Shown here: positions 27,367-34,937 of the stretch, piece by piece | Position numbering within the stretch: the stretch's first letter is position 1 | How the letters are laid out: the number at the start of each line of letters is the position of its first letter | Source of the DNA: a virus | Reading direction: 5' to 3' (one strand) | Virus record (IMG/VR): IMGVR_UViG_3300025917_000042 | Span: 1 to 34,937 of that record | DNA: 34,937 bases | Program-made: the position numbers and the translations under genes | The notes under the pieces: model-generated | What the model was told of the DNA's origin: nothing | Seen by the model: the letters and a program-made list of their open reading frames with translations, nothing else | Database searches by the model: none

Positions 27367-28392
27367 ATGTCAGCTCTCAGTAACCTTTATCATTCGGCTG
27401 TCCATGTTGTCGCCCAGCCTATCGGTGGCGTAGCCAAAGCCGCAGGCGCCCTTACTGGTAATAAACAGCTAACCAATCTCGGCCATAACATCACCAACCC
27501 CAACGTCGCCTTATCTAATCCCGGCGGTATCCTAAGTTCCAGCAACCCAGCTTTTACCGGACCAGGTGCTTACGGCCATCCTGTACCTCACCTGACTGCT
27601 TCAGGCCACTCCCCCCAAACTAGCGCCCAATTAGCCTATGACCCCTATGGTAATGTAGCCGGTGGGGGCGGAGCTGGAGGGGCAGCCGGAGCCTATGGTA
27701 GTGCTGCCATGCAGAATGAGGTGCGTAGCCGTATCGCAGCTATCCAAGGGGCTTACCAGTCCTTATTAGGTAACTATGACCGTGTCGCCAATGACCAAGT
27801 CAACCAGTACAACCAGAACTATGACACCCAGATTAAGGGACTGAACCAAAGCTACGGCGACACCAATAACCAAACTTCCGGTGTCTATGGGGCTAATGGC
27901 GTGGGTGCCAGCTCATTCTTAGGTAACGCCCTAGACTCCAACAAGAACGTCTATAACACCAACCTTGACTCCATCAACCAAGACAGGACTAGCAAGTTGG
28001 CTTCTATCGGACAGTATGTGGGCGGCCAGAAAGCCCAAGCCAACGCCGCCATGCAGCAATACAACCAGTATTTGCCTAATGTCGGGCAATATAGTTCAGC
28101 TGACTTACAGAACCTAGATAACCAGCTGGGTAGCGCCCTGCCACAAATCCAAGCCCAATCCGCCGGACTAGGCACTAACCAAGATTACATCAACCAGCTG
28201 GCTCAGTATGCTCCTGCTGTCAACCAAGGTGCTTCACAGCTACAGAGCAAACTCCAGCAACTGCTTAAATCCAGTGTCCCCCAATCCGCCCAGAACACCA
28301 TCGCCCAAGGTCTGATTAAATCCACACCGGGTGCTGACCCTGCATATTATCAAGACTATTATCAGAAGCTTCTGAGCGGCCAAGGAGCATAA
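27367..28392 (+). CDS. internal virion or ejection-type protein
   Basis: A 341-residue protein rich in Gln, Asn, Ala, Gly and Tyr. The N-terminus has hydrophobic helices (NLYHSAVHVVAQPIGGVAKA); a Gly/Ala-rich linker (about 98-115) precedes helical repeats such as QVNQYNQNYDTQIKGLNQSY and QYNQYLPNVGQYSSADLQNL. This Gln/Asn-rich helical composition is typical of podovirus core proteins that leave the head during DNA ejection. An ATG at 27359 is out of frame with this gene. Next to the large 1239-residue protein, it probably forms part of the same internal core. Confidence 0.7.
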   Translation: MSALSNLYHSAVHVVAQPIGGVAKAAGALTGNKQLTNLGHNITNPNVALSNPGGILSSSNPAFTGPGAYGHPVPHLTASGHSPQTSAQLAYDPYGNVAGGGGAGGAAGAYGSAAMQNEVRSRIAAIQGAYQSLLGNYDRVANDQVNQYNQNYDTQIKGLNQSYGDTNNQTSGVYGANGVGASSFLGNALDSNKNVYNTNLDSINQDRTSKLASIGQYVGGQKAQANAAMQQYNQYLPNVGQYSSADLQNLDNQLGSALPQIQAQSAGLGTNQDYINQLAQYAPAVNQGASQLQSKLQQLLKSSVPQSAQNTIAQGLIKSTPGADPAYYQDYYQKLLSGQGA

Positions 28393-28395
28393 ACA

Positions 28396-31300
28396 ATGTC
28401 CCTTTTGGGCAGGGTTTTCGCTCAGATTAACCCGTTTGACCACGGGGCTACTTACTCACACCCAGCCCAGCCACAAGCCAAGCCCCAGCCTCGTGTCAAT
28501 GTCCAGCAGCTGACTAACGCCCTACAAGTCCACGCTGCCAATAATCCCGTCCTGCAAGCGCCTCACCCAATGCCTGCCCCACCACCCTTACCTGTCCATG
28601 TGGCTACCCCCCAAATCCTGCACATGGCCAACCAGACCTTCAACCAAAGCCCGACCGTCCGAACCCAAACCCCAGCCCGTAACGCTTTTTTAGAACAGCA
28701 ACAGCACCCTAGCGTAGTCCAGCAAGTACAACAAAAACTGGGACAGAAACTACAGCTACCTATAGAAACCGCCCAGATATTGAGACAGGAACTACTGCCG
28801 ACCCCCCATGAAATAGGCCAGACCTATCAAAGCTCCTTGCATGGTCAACATCCGGGACTAGCACCACTAGCAGCCGGTGTCCAAGCCTCAACCTACCTAC
28901 CCCTTGTTGGTAAGGTGGCTGAGGGTATTGGAACGGGTGTTAAAGCCGTTGGTAAAGAACTGCCTAGCGTGGCCAAAGCAGTACAAGGGCTGAAACCATT
29001 AGACCAAGCAGGAAAACTCCGACTACCATTCGGACCGAAACAAAATCTTCACTATTCATCTGGTAATGGTATCACCACAATCTCTGGTAAGGCAAATGCG
29101 GTACGAGCGCAGCTAAAACAATTAAATGAAGTGGGCGGCATAAATAATCAGCCTACCCATACAGTTTTCTACAATGGTAAAGCTGTAGATATGGGTTATG
29201 CTGGTACTCCGAAAGAACAGTTTAAGTTTGGCGCACAAAGAATTGCAGACAATTTAGGAACTGGTGGGCATACTTCAGATACAGGATATGTGAAAACACC
29301 CGATGGTAAATATTTTGAGGTAAGTAGGTCTAATAGTAGTGCTAAACCAGTAAGTGCCGATTTCGCCCAAGCCAAAATAGCAGAACAATCCAAACCTAGA
29401 ATAACCCCATTAAATGAAATAGGTGGTGTTGGTAGAGATGTAGAAGCCAACTCCCCTGCTGAGTATCCTAAAACCCCCCTAACACCTACGACATCTAAAA
29501 TAAATGGTGTCAAGGCGGGGCAGGGAAGTGGTCCCAACCTAAATAAAGGTGCTTTCAGTAAAGCTGACCAAGCCAAGATGACTAAGGAATTGGCGGCTCA
29601 ACCGACTCCAGCTAATGTCCAATCTGCCGACATTTTGAATACCACTCCTGGCCGAGTAGCCACTAACCTTAACAAAGGTCTTTCGCCAGAAGATAATGCT
29701 TTGGTTAATAAAGGGCTTATCCATTTACCTCCAACCACGCCGGACATTCCAAAACTTGCAGATTATCGTGAAGGCGGACTTTTACCTGTCAACCAACTTA
29801 ATGGTGCGGTCAAAGCACTCGGCTCTAAACTAACCGTACTTAGGAAAATCAACACGGCCAGCAGCCATGCTTTAGCCGACCAGATTGTTAAGACTGAGGG
29901 CGACAAACAAGCCTTGCGAGCTGGCTATATGTACCACATGCCTACAATTCAGAAGATGGGCAATAAAGACTTTCAGCAAGCTTGGGACATTCAGGAGGGC
30001 AAATTAAAACCGTCCGAGGCTTCACCAGTTGCCCGACAAGGTGCTAAAGAATTAAAGACTGTTATGAAGCAGGCAATCCAGCATGGTCAAGAACAAGCCC
30101 TACCAGTCGGAGAGCGCAGGAACTATATGCCTCATAACTACCCACAAAGCTTCTGGAAAGAAAAAGGCTCGCAGTATGATTCCGCAATCCAGCATTTGAT
30201 GAACACCAACCAACTCAATCATCAAGAAGCTATCCAGTTATTCCGTGATGAGGCCAAAGCTAATGCGAGGCGTCCTAACTGGTTTGGTAACTTTGAAAAT
30301 GCTCGCATGACTAACTTACCAGGTTATTCCAAAGACAAAGCTACCCTTTATAACTACCTAGATAATGTCTCTAAGCGTGTGGCTGAATCCAGACATTTCG
30401 GAATAGATAACGGGATTGCCAATCGTCTTCTGACCAATATTCGTTTAGAAGGAGGCGATGTACAAGCCGCCCAAAAAGCCGCTGGTAACTATCTGCATAA
30501 TGCTAAGTCTGACGGGACAGGGGCAAAAACTCTGGAAAAGGCTAGGGGAGTATTCGGATTCGCTAGACTGGGTAAGGCTTTCATTTCCCACGCCGGACAG
30601 ACCTCTAACACAGCCGTAGATACTGGTGTAGCCCGAACTCTGCATGGTTGGGGGCAATTCCTACGCCACAACCCCGACCACGCTGATTTCGTAGCCAAAA
30701 CTGGCGTTATCAATCCCCAAGAACTCCATGCCTATCAGAACCAATACACCTCTGTTAAGGGGTTGATGAGTAAAGGGACTGCACCATTACTGAACCAAGT
30801 TATGAAAGTCAATCGTTCAGTAACAGCCCTGACCTATCGTAATTATGCCCGTTTCTTAGCCAAGAAGGGCAATACTGCTGAACTACAGAAACTAGGTGTA
30901 ACTGGTGATATAGGCAAAACCTTGACTCCAGAGCAGGAAGTACAGGCTGCCAGAGGTGGTGTTACCCGTACCATGTTCGGGGCTTCAAGAGCCAAGACCC
31001 CTATATCTGCTGAGACCCCAATCGGTAAGACTATCGGTCAGTACCGCACAGCCTATGGCTATCGCCAAACAGGCTTTGTGTATGACCGAGTGCTGAAAGA
31101 GGCCGCTAAAGGCAATCTGATGCCTCTGACGAGGTTTCTGGCTGTTTCCGCACCTGTAGCTGGTGGCACAATCGCCATTAAAAACCAAATCTCCGGCAAT
31201 AAAGAGGGGATTGGCGGTATTGCTATGGACACAGCAGGGGCGTTAGGTGGGATACCAGGGGAAGTAGGCTTACAGTTAGCCAGATATGGTAAACGTGATT

Positions 31301-32115
31301 TGCCTAAAGCTCTAGCTGGTGTAGCAGCACCGATGGCTGGTGAAGCAGTTGATTTAGCCGAACGTACCCAGAAAGCTTTGAATGGTAAACCGCAGCAACT
31401 GGAGAAATATGGACTAGGGTTGGTACCATTTGCTGGAAGTAGGATTTCCAAAGCAGTATTTCCACCTAAGCAGACCAATGCTTCAAAGACTGCCCAAGCC
31501 AAGGCTACTGGGCAACTGCCTCCAGGCACTACACTGAGTGCTAAAGGTAATGTGTCTAAGATGACCCAACGTGAACTGAAAGCCACTAATCCAGATGAAT
31601 TAGCTAGATTCCAGGGAATGACAGCTAAGGCCAGAAAGAATGTCCAACTCAACAACCCAGATAAGTTCATCAAAGACCAAAACCTTAAAATCCAACAGGA
31701 GTTACAGCAGGGTAAGAAGGTGGATGCCTTCAAAGATGCTAAGGGCGTCGCCCAAGCCCAAATATATAAGAACTTTGATAAGAACACTATCCAAGCTTAT
31801 GGATTAAAAAGTACTGACTTCAAAGCTTACGTCAATCAAGCCTCCCCAGACGAAGTAAACCAATTAAGGGGTCTGGATAAGCAATTAGTGGATAAAGGGC
31901 TAGTCGCAAAATCTAAGTTCAAGGGAGGAGGAGGTGGTAGTAGCGGTGGCAGAACAGCTAAAGTAGCCAGCCTGAAGGTGAAGTTGCCGCCTAAACCTAA
32001 AGCCGTTAAAGCCGGTAAGATGCCTAAGGTCTCCCTCTCCACTAAAAAGGCCAAGTTCAAAGCACCGAAGTTAGGGGTTGCCAAAGGCCGTAGAATCAAG
32101 GTAAAGTATGGTTAA
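28396..32115 (+). CDS. large internal/polyvalent virion protein
   Basis: A 1239-residue protein, the largest in the window, with a good ribosome site AAGGAGCATAAACA before the ATG. Residues 1-110 are Pro/Gln-rich and flexible. Hydrophobic Gly/Val helices lie around 155-190. Residues about 215-350 form a more AT-rich, beta-containing insert (GKANAVRAQLKQLNEVGG, KYFEVSRSNSSAKP). Residues about 450-900 are long helices with GERRNYMPHNYPQSFW, a motif of polyvalent and ejected phage proteins. A hydrophobic segment (FLAVSAPVAGGTIAIKN) lies at about 915-935. The last 60 residues are very basic. It likely is packaged and ejected with the DNA, but no catalytic motif is seen. Confidence 0.75.
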   Translation: MSLLGRVFAQINPFDHGATYSHPAQPQAKPQPRVNVQQLTNALQVHAANNPVLQAPHPMPAPPPLPVHVATPQILHMANQTFNQSPTVRTQTPARNAFLEQQQHPSVVQQVQQKLGQKLQLPIETAQILRQELLPTPHEIGQTYQSSLHGQHPGLAPLAAGVQASTYLPLVGKVAEGIGTGVKAVGKELPSVAKAVQGLKPLDQAGKLRLPFGPKQNLHYSSGNGITTISGKANAVRAQLKQLNEVGGINNQPTHTVFYNGKAVDMGYAGTPKEQFKFGAQRIADNLGTGGHTSDTGYVKTPDGKYFEVSRSNSSAKPVSADFAQAKIAEQSKPRITPLNEIGGVGRDVEANSPAEYPKTPLTPTTSKINGVKAGQGSGPNLNKGAFSKADQAKMTKELAAQPTPANVQSADILNTTPGRVATNLNKGLSPEDNALVNKGLIHLPPTTPDIPKLADYREGGLLPVNQLNGAVKALGSKLTVLRKINTASSHALADQIVKTEGDKQALRAGYMYHMPTIQKMGNKDFQQAWDIQEGKLKPSEASPVARQGAKELKTVMKQAIQHGQEQALPVGERRNYMPHNYPQSFWKEKGSQYDSAIQHLMNTNQLNHQEAIQLFRDEAKANARRPNWFGNFENARMTNLPGYSKDKATLYNYLDNVSKRVAESRHFGIDNGIANRLLTNIRLEGGDVQAAQKAAGNYLHNAKSDGTGAKTLEKARGVFGFARLGKAFISHAGQTSNTAVDTGVARTLHGWGQFLRHNPDHADFVAKTGVINPQELHAYQNQYTSVKGLMSKGTAPLLNQVMKVNRSVTALTYRNYARFLAKKGNTAELQKLGVTGDIGKTLTPEQEVQAARGGVTRTMFGASRAKTPISAETPIGKTIGQYRTAYGYRQTGFVYDRVLKEAAKGNLMPLTRFLAVSAPVAGGTIAIKNQISGNKEGIGGIAMDTAGALGGIPGEVGLQLARYGKRDLPKALAGVAAPMAGEAVDLAERTQKALNGKPQQLEKYGLGLVPFAGSRISKAVFPPKQTNASKTAQAKATGQLPPGTTLSAKGNVSKMTQRELKATNPDELARFQGMTAKARKNVQLNNPDKFIKDQNLKIQQELQQGKKVDAFKDAKGVAQAQIYKNFDKNTIQAYGLKSTDFKAYVNQASPDEVNQLRGLDKQLVDKGLVAKSKFKGGGGGSSGGRTAKVASLKVKLPPKPKAVKAGKMPKVSLSTKKAKFKAPKLGVAKGRRIKVKYG

Positions 32116-32128
32116 AGATACGCTAAAC
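32116..32128 (+). promoter_or_regulatory. late-unit motif AGATACGCTAAAC before the fibre gene
   Basis: Begins one base after the previous stop and 23 bases before ATG 32139, which has no Shine-Dalgarno. It shares AGATACGCTAA with 27334. Confidence 0.5.
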
Positions 32129-32138
32129 CAACATCTCT

Positions 32139-32921
32139 ATGTCTAATCAAACCGCAACTTCTGCGCTCGGATGGCAAAATAAGTTCAGCACCACTCTATC
32201 CAGTAGTATCACATCTAGTGATACCACTATACCGCTAACTTCCGTACCTACCCCTAGTGAGGGCTTTCTAGTAATTGAGCCGGACAGTTCCACGGCCTGG
32301 GAGGTAATTTACTATACGAGTAAGACGGGTAGTGCAGTGGTCTGTACTTCAGCGTTAAACGGACGGGGTGTAGATGACAGTACCGCTCAATCCCACAGCT
32401 CTGGGGCGACAGTGCGAATGGACACCACGGCTGGTATGTTTGAGGTGTTACAGAATGGCACGGCTCTAGCGGCTGGGGCGGTCGGCACTCAGAACCTCTC
32501 CAACCCTTATAAGTTCAGTGTTTATAGAAATGCCGCAGCTAACTCTGGTAATGGGGCGTTCGCTCTAGTTACATTTGATACTAAAAACTTTGATACTGGG
32601 ACGAATTATTCAACTTCTACAGGCCAGTTCACCGCCCCGATTGCCGGTTTCTACCAATTTAGCTGGTATTTACAGACCAGCCAAGGAAGCGGTAGCCACA
32701 ACTGGCAAGCCAATTTGACTAAAAATGGTACGAGTACGACAGTGGCTTCGGGTAGTGCCGGTTGGTCGGCCAATGCAGGAAATATTACAGTAGGTTCAGC
32801 ACTTCTTCAACTTGCTAGTAGTGACACTATTCAAGTCATGCTATATGGGGATACAACTCTAGGGATTAACGTAACTTCAAGTACGGCTAACTTCCAAGGC
32901 TTCCTAGTATCGGCAACCTGA
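32139..32921 (+). CDS. tail fibre / receptor-binding protein with C1q-like tip
   Basis: A 260-residue protein. Residues about 15-95 hold the phage tail module TTIPLTSVPTPSEGFLVIEP, then CTSALNGRGVDDSTAQSHSS and GATVRM. Residues about 122-260 form a C1q/TNF-like jelly roll: YKFSVYRN, FDTGTNYSTSTGQFTAPIAG, FYQFSWYLQT, LTKNGT, LLQLASSDTIQVMLYG and NFQGFLVSAT. C1q-like tips on phage fibres are trimeric receptor-binding heads. It is well placed between the internal proteins and the lysis genes. Confidence 0.82.
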   Translation: MSNQTATSALGWQNKFSTTLSSSITSSDTTIPLTSVPTPSEGFLVIEPDSSTAWEVIYYTSKTGSAVVCTSALNGRGVDDSTAQSHSSGATVRMDTTAGMFEVLQNGTALAAGAVGTQNLSNPYKFSVYRNAAANSGNGAFALVTFDTKNFDTGTNYSTSTGQFTAPIAGFYQFSWYLQTSQGSGSHNWQANLTKNGTSTTVASGSAGWSANAGNITVGSALLQLASSDTIQVMLYGDTTLGINVTSSTANFQGFLVSAT

Positions 32922-32922
32922 T

Positions 32923-32976
32923 ATGTGGGAAGCTATCCAACACTTACAAGGCTTGATTGGGGCGAGGCGTGGCTAA
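32923..32976 (+). CDS. possible 17-residue relay peptide
   Basis: ATG at 32923 encodes MWEAIQHLQGLIGARRG and stops at 32976, overlapping the likely GTG start of the XhlA-like gene (32969). It begins one base after the fibre stop codon. It may be a translation relay or an earlier start relic; evidence is only position and overlap. Confidence 0.25.
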   Translation: MWEAIQHLQGLIGARRG

Positions 32977-33298
32977 CGGGAAACAAGTCACCAACAACGA
33001 CATCCTCAACCGTTTTGAGGCGGTGCGTTTGGAGGCCAAGCAGGACTTACAGATAGCGGTGGGGGGTTTCAACCAGAACCTCGGACGGCTGGAGAGCAAG
33101 TTTGATAACCTTGAGGCCGGACGGCTGACTAGACTTGAAGGCCGTTATAACGACCTCGCCCTGCAACTCCAGAAGGCGACAGATGACGGCAGTAAGGCTA
33201 CCAGCAATCTAAACGCTAAAGCCGTAGTGGTCGGACTTATCCTGACTGCCTTTCTTTACGGCATCGCCAATGCTATCGTGCTAAGGAGCATCAAATGA
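32957..33298 (+). CDS. XhlA-like lysis-associated membrane protein
   Basis: A 113-residue protein: an amphipathic coiled coil (VTNNDILNRFEAVRLEAKQD, NLGRLESKFDNLEAGRLTRL, GRYNDLALQLQK) followed by one transmembrane helix (AVVVGLILTAFLYGIANAIV) and a short basic tail. This is the layout of XhlA proteins, which work with holins at the membrane. Start is either TTG 32957 or, four codons later, GTG 32969 giving (M)ANGKQVTNNDIL. The stop overlaps the next start as ATGA. It opens the lysis cassette. Confidence 0.75.
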   Translation: MGRGVANGKQVTNNDILNRFEAVRLEAKQDLQIAVGGFNQNLGRLESKFDNLEAGRLTRLEGRYNDLALQLQKATDDGSKATSNLNAKAVVVGLILTAFLYGIANAIVLRSIK

Positions 33299-33594
33299 CA
33301 TTTTTCAGCAGAATATCGGTTAGGAGTTTTATCTTAGGGGCGCTCATCGCTACCGTCTTTGCCGCCGCTCTGATTGCTCTCCAAGCCTCCACCGCCAGCC
33401 ACCGCAACCATGAAGTCCTTATCCAGAACTGCCTAGTCGGCAATGACTTTAGGCGTAACGAACTGAAGCTGTGGAATCACATCTTAGGCATACCGCCCAA
33501 CCACCCCCTATCTGCCCAAGAGCAGAAACAAGTAAGCGACTTCAAGGTCTTCCTAGCCAGCACATTCAAACTAAGAGACTGTAGTAACATTTAA
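33295..33594 (+). CDS. single-TM lysis-region protein
   Basis: A 99-residue protein with an N-terminal membrane anchor (FILGALIATVFAAALIAL, about 12-30) and a soluble C-terminus with two cysteines (IQNCLVGNDFRRNELKLWNH; LRDCSNI). Proteins of this type, with CL..N..R..EL..LW and a final F..RxC, are found beside endolysins in actinobacterial phages; their role is unproven, with spanin-like or holin-modulating functions suggested. Coupled to the previous gene by ATGA. Confidence 0.65.
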   Translation: MTFFSRISVRSFILGALIATVFAAALIALQASTASHRNHEVLIQNCLVGNDFRRNELKLWNHILGIPPNHPLSAQEQKQVSDFKVFLASTFKLRDCSNI

Positions 33595-33603
33595 GGAGGA
33601 ATC

Positions 33604-34443
33604 ATGGCACACATTGAAGCTATAGACGTTAGCCAGTATCAAGGAAATATTAACTGGGCGGCTGTAGACCGCCCCATAGCGATTATTAAAATGTCCGGCG
33701 GTGATGCTGGGCTTTACACCGATAGCAAAGCCAACCAGAACTACTACGGAGCTAAGGCCGCAGGTAAGTTAGTCGGTGGTTACCACTTTGCCGGTGGGGG
33801 TAATCCCCAGAACGAGGCTGACTTCTTTGTAGCTGCCATGTCTCCATTAGAGGAGAACGATGTCCTTGCTCTAGACTGGGAGATTGAACACCCAGACCCA
33901 GTAGGCTGGTGCAATGCTTTCGTAGACCGGGTTCACGACAGGACTGGCGTATGGCCTCTGTTCTACACTAACGGTGCTAGGTTAAACGCCCATGACTTCA
34001 GTTCTGTAAGGGCTAAGTGCGGTACTTGGGTGGCTTGGTACGGCATGAATCCAGAGGGCAACCTGCCTGTATCTGGTAACTACGTTATGCACCAATACAG
34101 CTCTACAGGGGCTGTTCCTGGAATAGCTGGGAATGTAGACCACGATGCTTGGTTTTCTAGCTTAGATGTATTTAAGAAGTACGGCTACCACGCTCCAGCT
34201 ACGCCAGCGCCTCCTCCACCACCTCCAGCCCCAGTTCCACCACCCGAGCCTGTACCTGTGCCTCCTGCTCCAGACCCCAAACCACCAGTAGACCCAGACC
34301 CACCTCCAGCACCACCAGCCCCCACCCCTGAGCCGACCCCTATTCCACCTGTTCCGTCTAGTGACTGGAAGAAGATTGTTGGTGGTATAATAGCAGCTGT
34401 AGCAGCGGCCATCGCAGCAATAATAGCTTGGCTGCATAGCTAA
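33604..34443 (+). CDS. GH25 muramidase endolysin with Pro-rich stalk and C-terminal membrane anchor
   Basis: A 279-residue protein. Residues 4-195 are a GH25 (Chalaropsis-type) lysozyme: IDVSQYQGNINW (Asp8), ALDWEIEH (Asp91, Glu93) and NVDHDAW (Asp179, Asp181) supply the expected acidic residues. It cleaves between N-acetylmuramic acid and N-acetylglucosamine. Residues about 197-251 are almost all Pro, Ala, Val, Glu and Asp (a rigid stalk). Residues 258-276 are a transmembrane helix (IVGGIIAAVAAAIAAIIAWL) with a three-residue tail. Wall-binding repeats are absent. The strong AAGGAGGA site gives high translation. A tail-anchored endolysin is unusual; it may be tethered and activated by membrane depolarisation or after holin action. 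Confidence 0.9.
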   Translation: MAHIEAIDVSQYQGNINWAAVDRPIAIIKMSGGDAGLYTDSKANQNYYGAKAAGKLVGGYHFAGGGNPQNEADFFVAAMSPLEENDVLALDWEIEHPDPVGWCNAFVDRVHDRTGVWPLFYTNGARLNAHDFSSVRAKCGTWVAWYGMNPEGNLPVSGNYVMHQYSSTGAVPGIAGNVDHDAWFSSLDVFKKYGYHAPATPAPPPPPPAPVPPPEPVPVPPAPDPKPPVDPDPPPAPPAPTPEPTPIPPVPSSDWKKIVGGIIAAVAAAIAAIIAWLHS

Positions 34444-34459
34444 ATAAAAGGAGAAACAA

Positions 34460-34660
34460 ATGATAAGAAAACTAATATTAGCAGTCGTAGTGGCTGTCGT
34501 GGTGACGCTAGGCTGTATTCTTTTAGGTGGTATCTTAGATAGCCTAAAGGTACAGATAGCAATAACAATCGGTGACTTTCTAAAGAACTACGGTGCGGTA
34601 ATCGGTGTCCTAGCTGGACTCTGGTACTACTTCGCTGGTGGCTTTAATACAGGAGCATAA
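34460..34660 (+). CDS. holin-like two-TM protein
   Basis: A 66-residue protein with two hydrophobic helices: LILAVVVAVVVTLGCILLGG (3-25) and AVIGVLAGLWYYFAGG (46-62), separated by a short polar loop. AAAAGGAG precedes the ATG at good spacing. Size, topology and position just after the endolysin support a holin; no family name is assigned. Confidence 0.65.
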   Translation: MIRKLILAVVVAVVVTLGCILLGGILDSLKVQIAITIGDFLKNYGAVIGVLAGLWYYFAGGFNTGA

Positions 34661-34661
34661 G

Positions 34662-34874
34662 ATGAACGACACTACGAAACGAGCCTTACACACCTTCTAT
34701 CAGGCAGCTATTCCAGTCTTTCTGGCTGGAGTTAGCAATGTTCTAAACGCTTTTCAACATGGCGGTCTGAGTGCTGGCAAGGCAGCCCTGTTAGCTCTAG
34801 CTACCGGTGCGGTTGCCGCTGGCATCTCAGCCCTTAAAAGCCTGATTGTCAGTAAGCCCACTTACCAAGTCTAG
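34662..34874 (+). CDS. holin-like small membrane protein
   Basis: A 70-residue protein with a helix TFYQAAIPVFLAGVSNVLNA and a second small-residue-rich helix GKAALLALATGAVAAGISAL, ending in KSLIVSKPTYQV. Similar phage proteins (RALHTFxQAxIPxFL...) are often annotated as holins. The start at 34662 has AGGAG seven bases upstream; the GTG 24 bases earlier overlaps the previous gene and is less likely. This is the last gene of the window. Confidence 0.7.
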   Translation: MNDTTKRALHTFYQAAIPVFLAGVSNVLNAFQHGGLSAGKAALLALATGAVAAGISALKSLIVSKPTYQV

Positions 34875-34902
34875 GTAGGCCACTTCAGGCGTTGTCTCAG
34901 TG

Positions 34903-34924
34903 AGCGCCCCTGCTTGGGGTCGCT
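34903..34924 (+). terminator. hairpin after the lysis genes
   Basis: AGCG-CCCC (34903-34910) pairs with GGGG-T-CGCT (34916-34924) with a single bulged T and a five-base loop. It lies 29 bases after the last stop and probably ends late transcription. An 11-base segment of it is also present inverted at 169-179. Confidence 0.55.
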
Positions 34925-34937
34925 AGGTAGTAATTCA

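Noticed and set aside
31059-31787. 242-codon minus-strand frame inside the large internal protein gene
   Set aside because: Antisense shadow of Ala/Lys-rich coding sequence with a repetitive Pro/Ser/Leu translation and no initiation signals.
1-34937. CRISPR array, rRNA or tRNA genes
   Set aside because: No regularly spaced direct repeats were seen, and no gap shows a tRNA-like T-arm or CCA end; the gaps are filled by hairpins and micro-genes.

Overview
The window looks like all or most of the genome of a tailed double-stranded DNA phage with a short-tailed (podovirus-like) virion. It carries a small terminase-like gene, large terminase, P22/SU10-type portal, acidic scaffold, SU10/DUF5309-like major capsid protein, head-tail adaptor, beta-rich tail hub or nozzle, two large internal proteins, a C1q-tipped fibre and a lysis cassette. 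There is no tape-measure protein. No host genes, rRNA or tRNA are visible. A GH25 muramidase, an XhlA-like protein and small proteins resembling those of actinobacterial phages point to a host with a Gram-positive-type wall. Actinobacteria or Patescibacteria/Saccharibacteria are possible, but the sequence does not decide. UGA is used as a stop, so the standard bacterial code fits.

Layout. Positions 1-304 and the last 60 bases hold strong hairpins where the leftward and rightward transcription units would meet if the molecule is circular. Positions 305-3243 are a mostly leftward region of very small genes (27 to about 120 residues), several of them below usual ORF cut-offs. They have their own sigma70-like promoters, a long structured leader, and hairpins built on GCCAGT/ACTGGC directly after stop codons. 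Overlapping divergent promoters (3237-3278) separate this region from the rightward genes. Positions 3306-5716 carry the packaging genes, interrupted by a Phd/YefM-like regulator with a TGTACA operator array. An HNH endonuclease with a consensus promoter follows (5742-6284).

Positions 6340-13322 form a twelve-reading-frame operon with no intergenic gaps. It encodes glycosyltransferases, a methyltransferase, an NAD-dependent sugar epimerase/dehydratase and an RmlC-like 3,5-epimerase, and sits inside the structural module. It is likely to decorate the virion or the host surface. Positions 13346-19284 hold small basic proteins, minor virion proteins, a second HNH endonuclease and a secreted Fn3-like protein. 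Positions 19323-28392 are head and tail assembly, interrupted by an independently promoted membrane-anchored moron (26738). Positions 28396-32921 are the large internal protein and the fibre. Positions 32957-34874 are lysis: XhlA-like protein, one-TM protein, a GH25 endolysin with its own C-terminal membrane anchor, and two holin-like proteins.

Notable themes are repeated promoter/start-codon fusions that predict leaderless mRNAs, a recurring motif (about AGATAMGCCTAAA) in front of most uncoupled late genes that lack a Shine-Dalgarno, a GT-B glycosyltransferase split across a +1 frame junction, and no recognisable replication, integration or DNA-metabolism gene. All functional calls are by reading the sequence; no database search was run.
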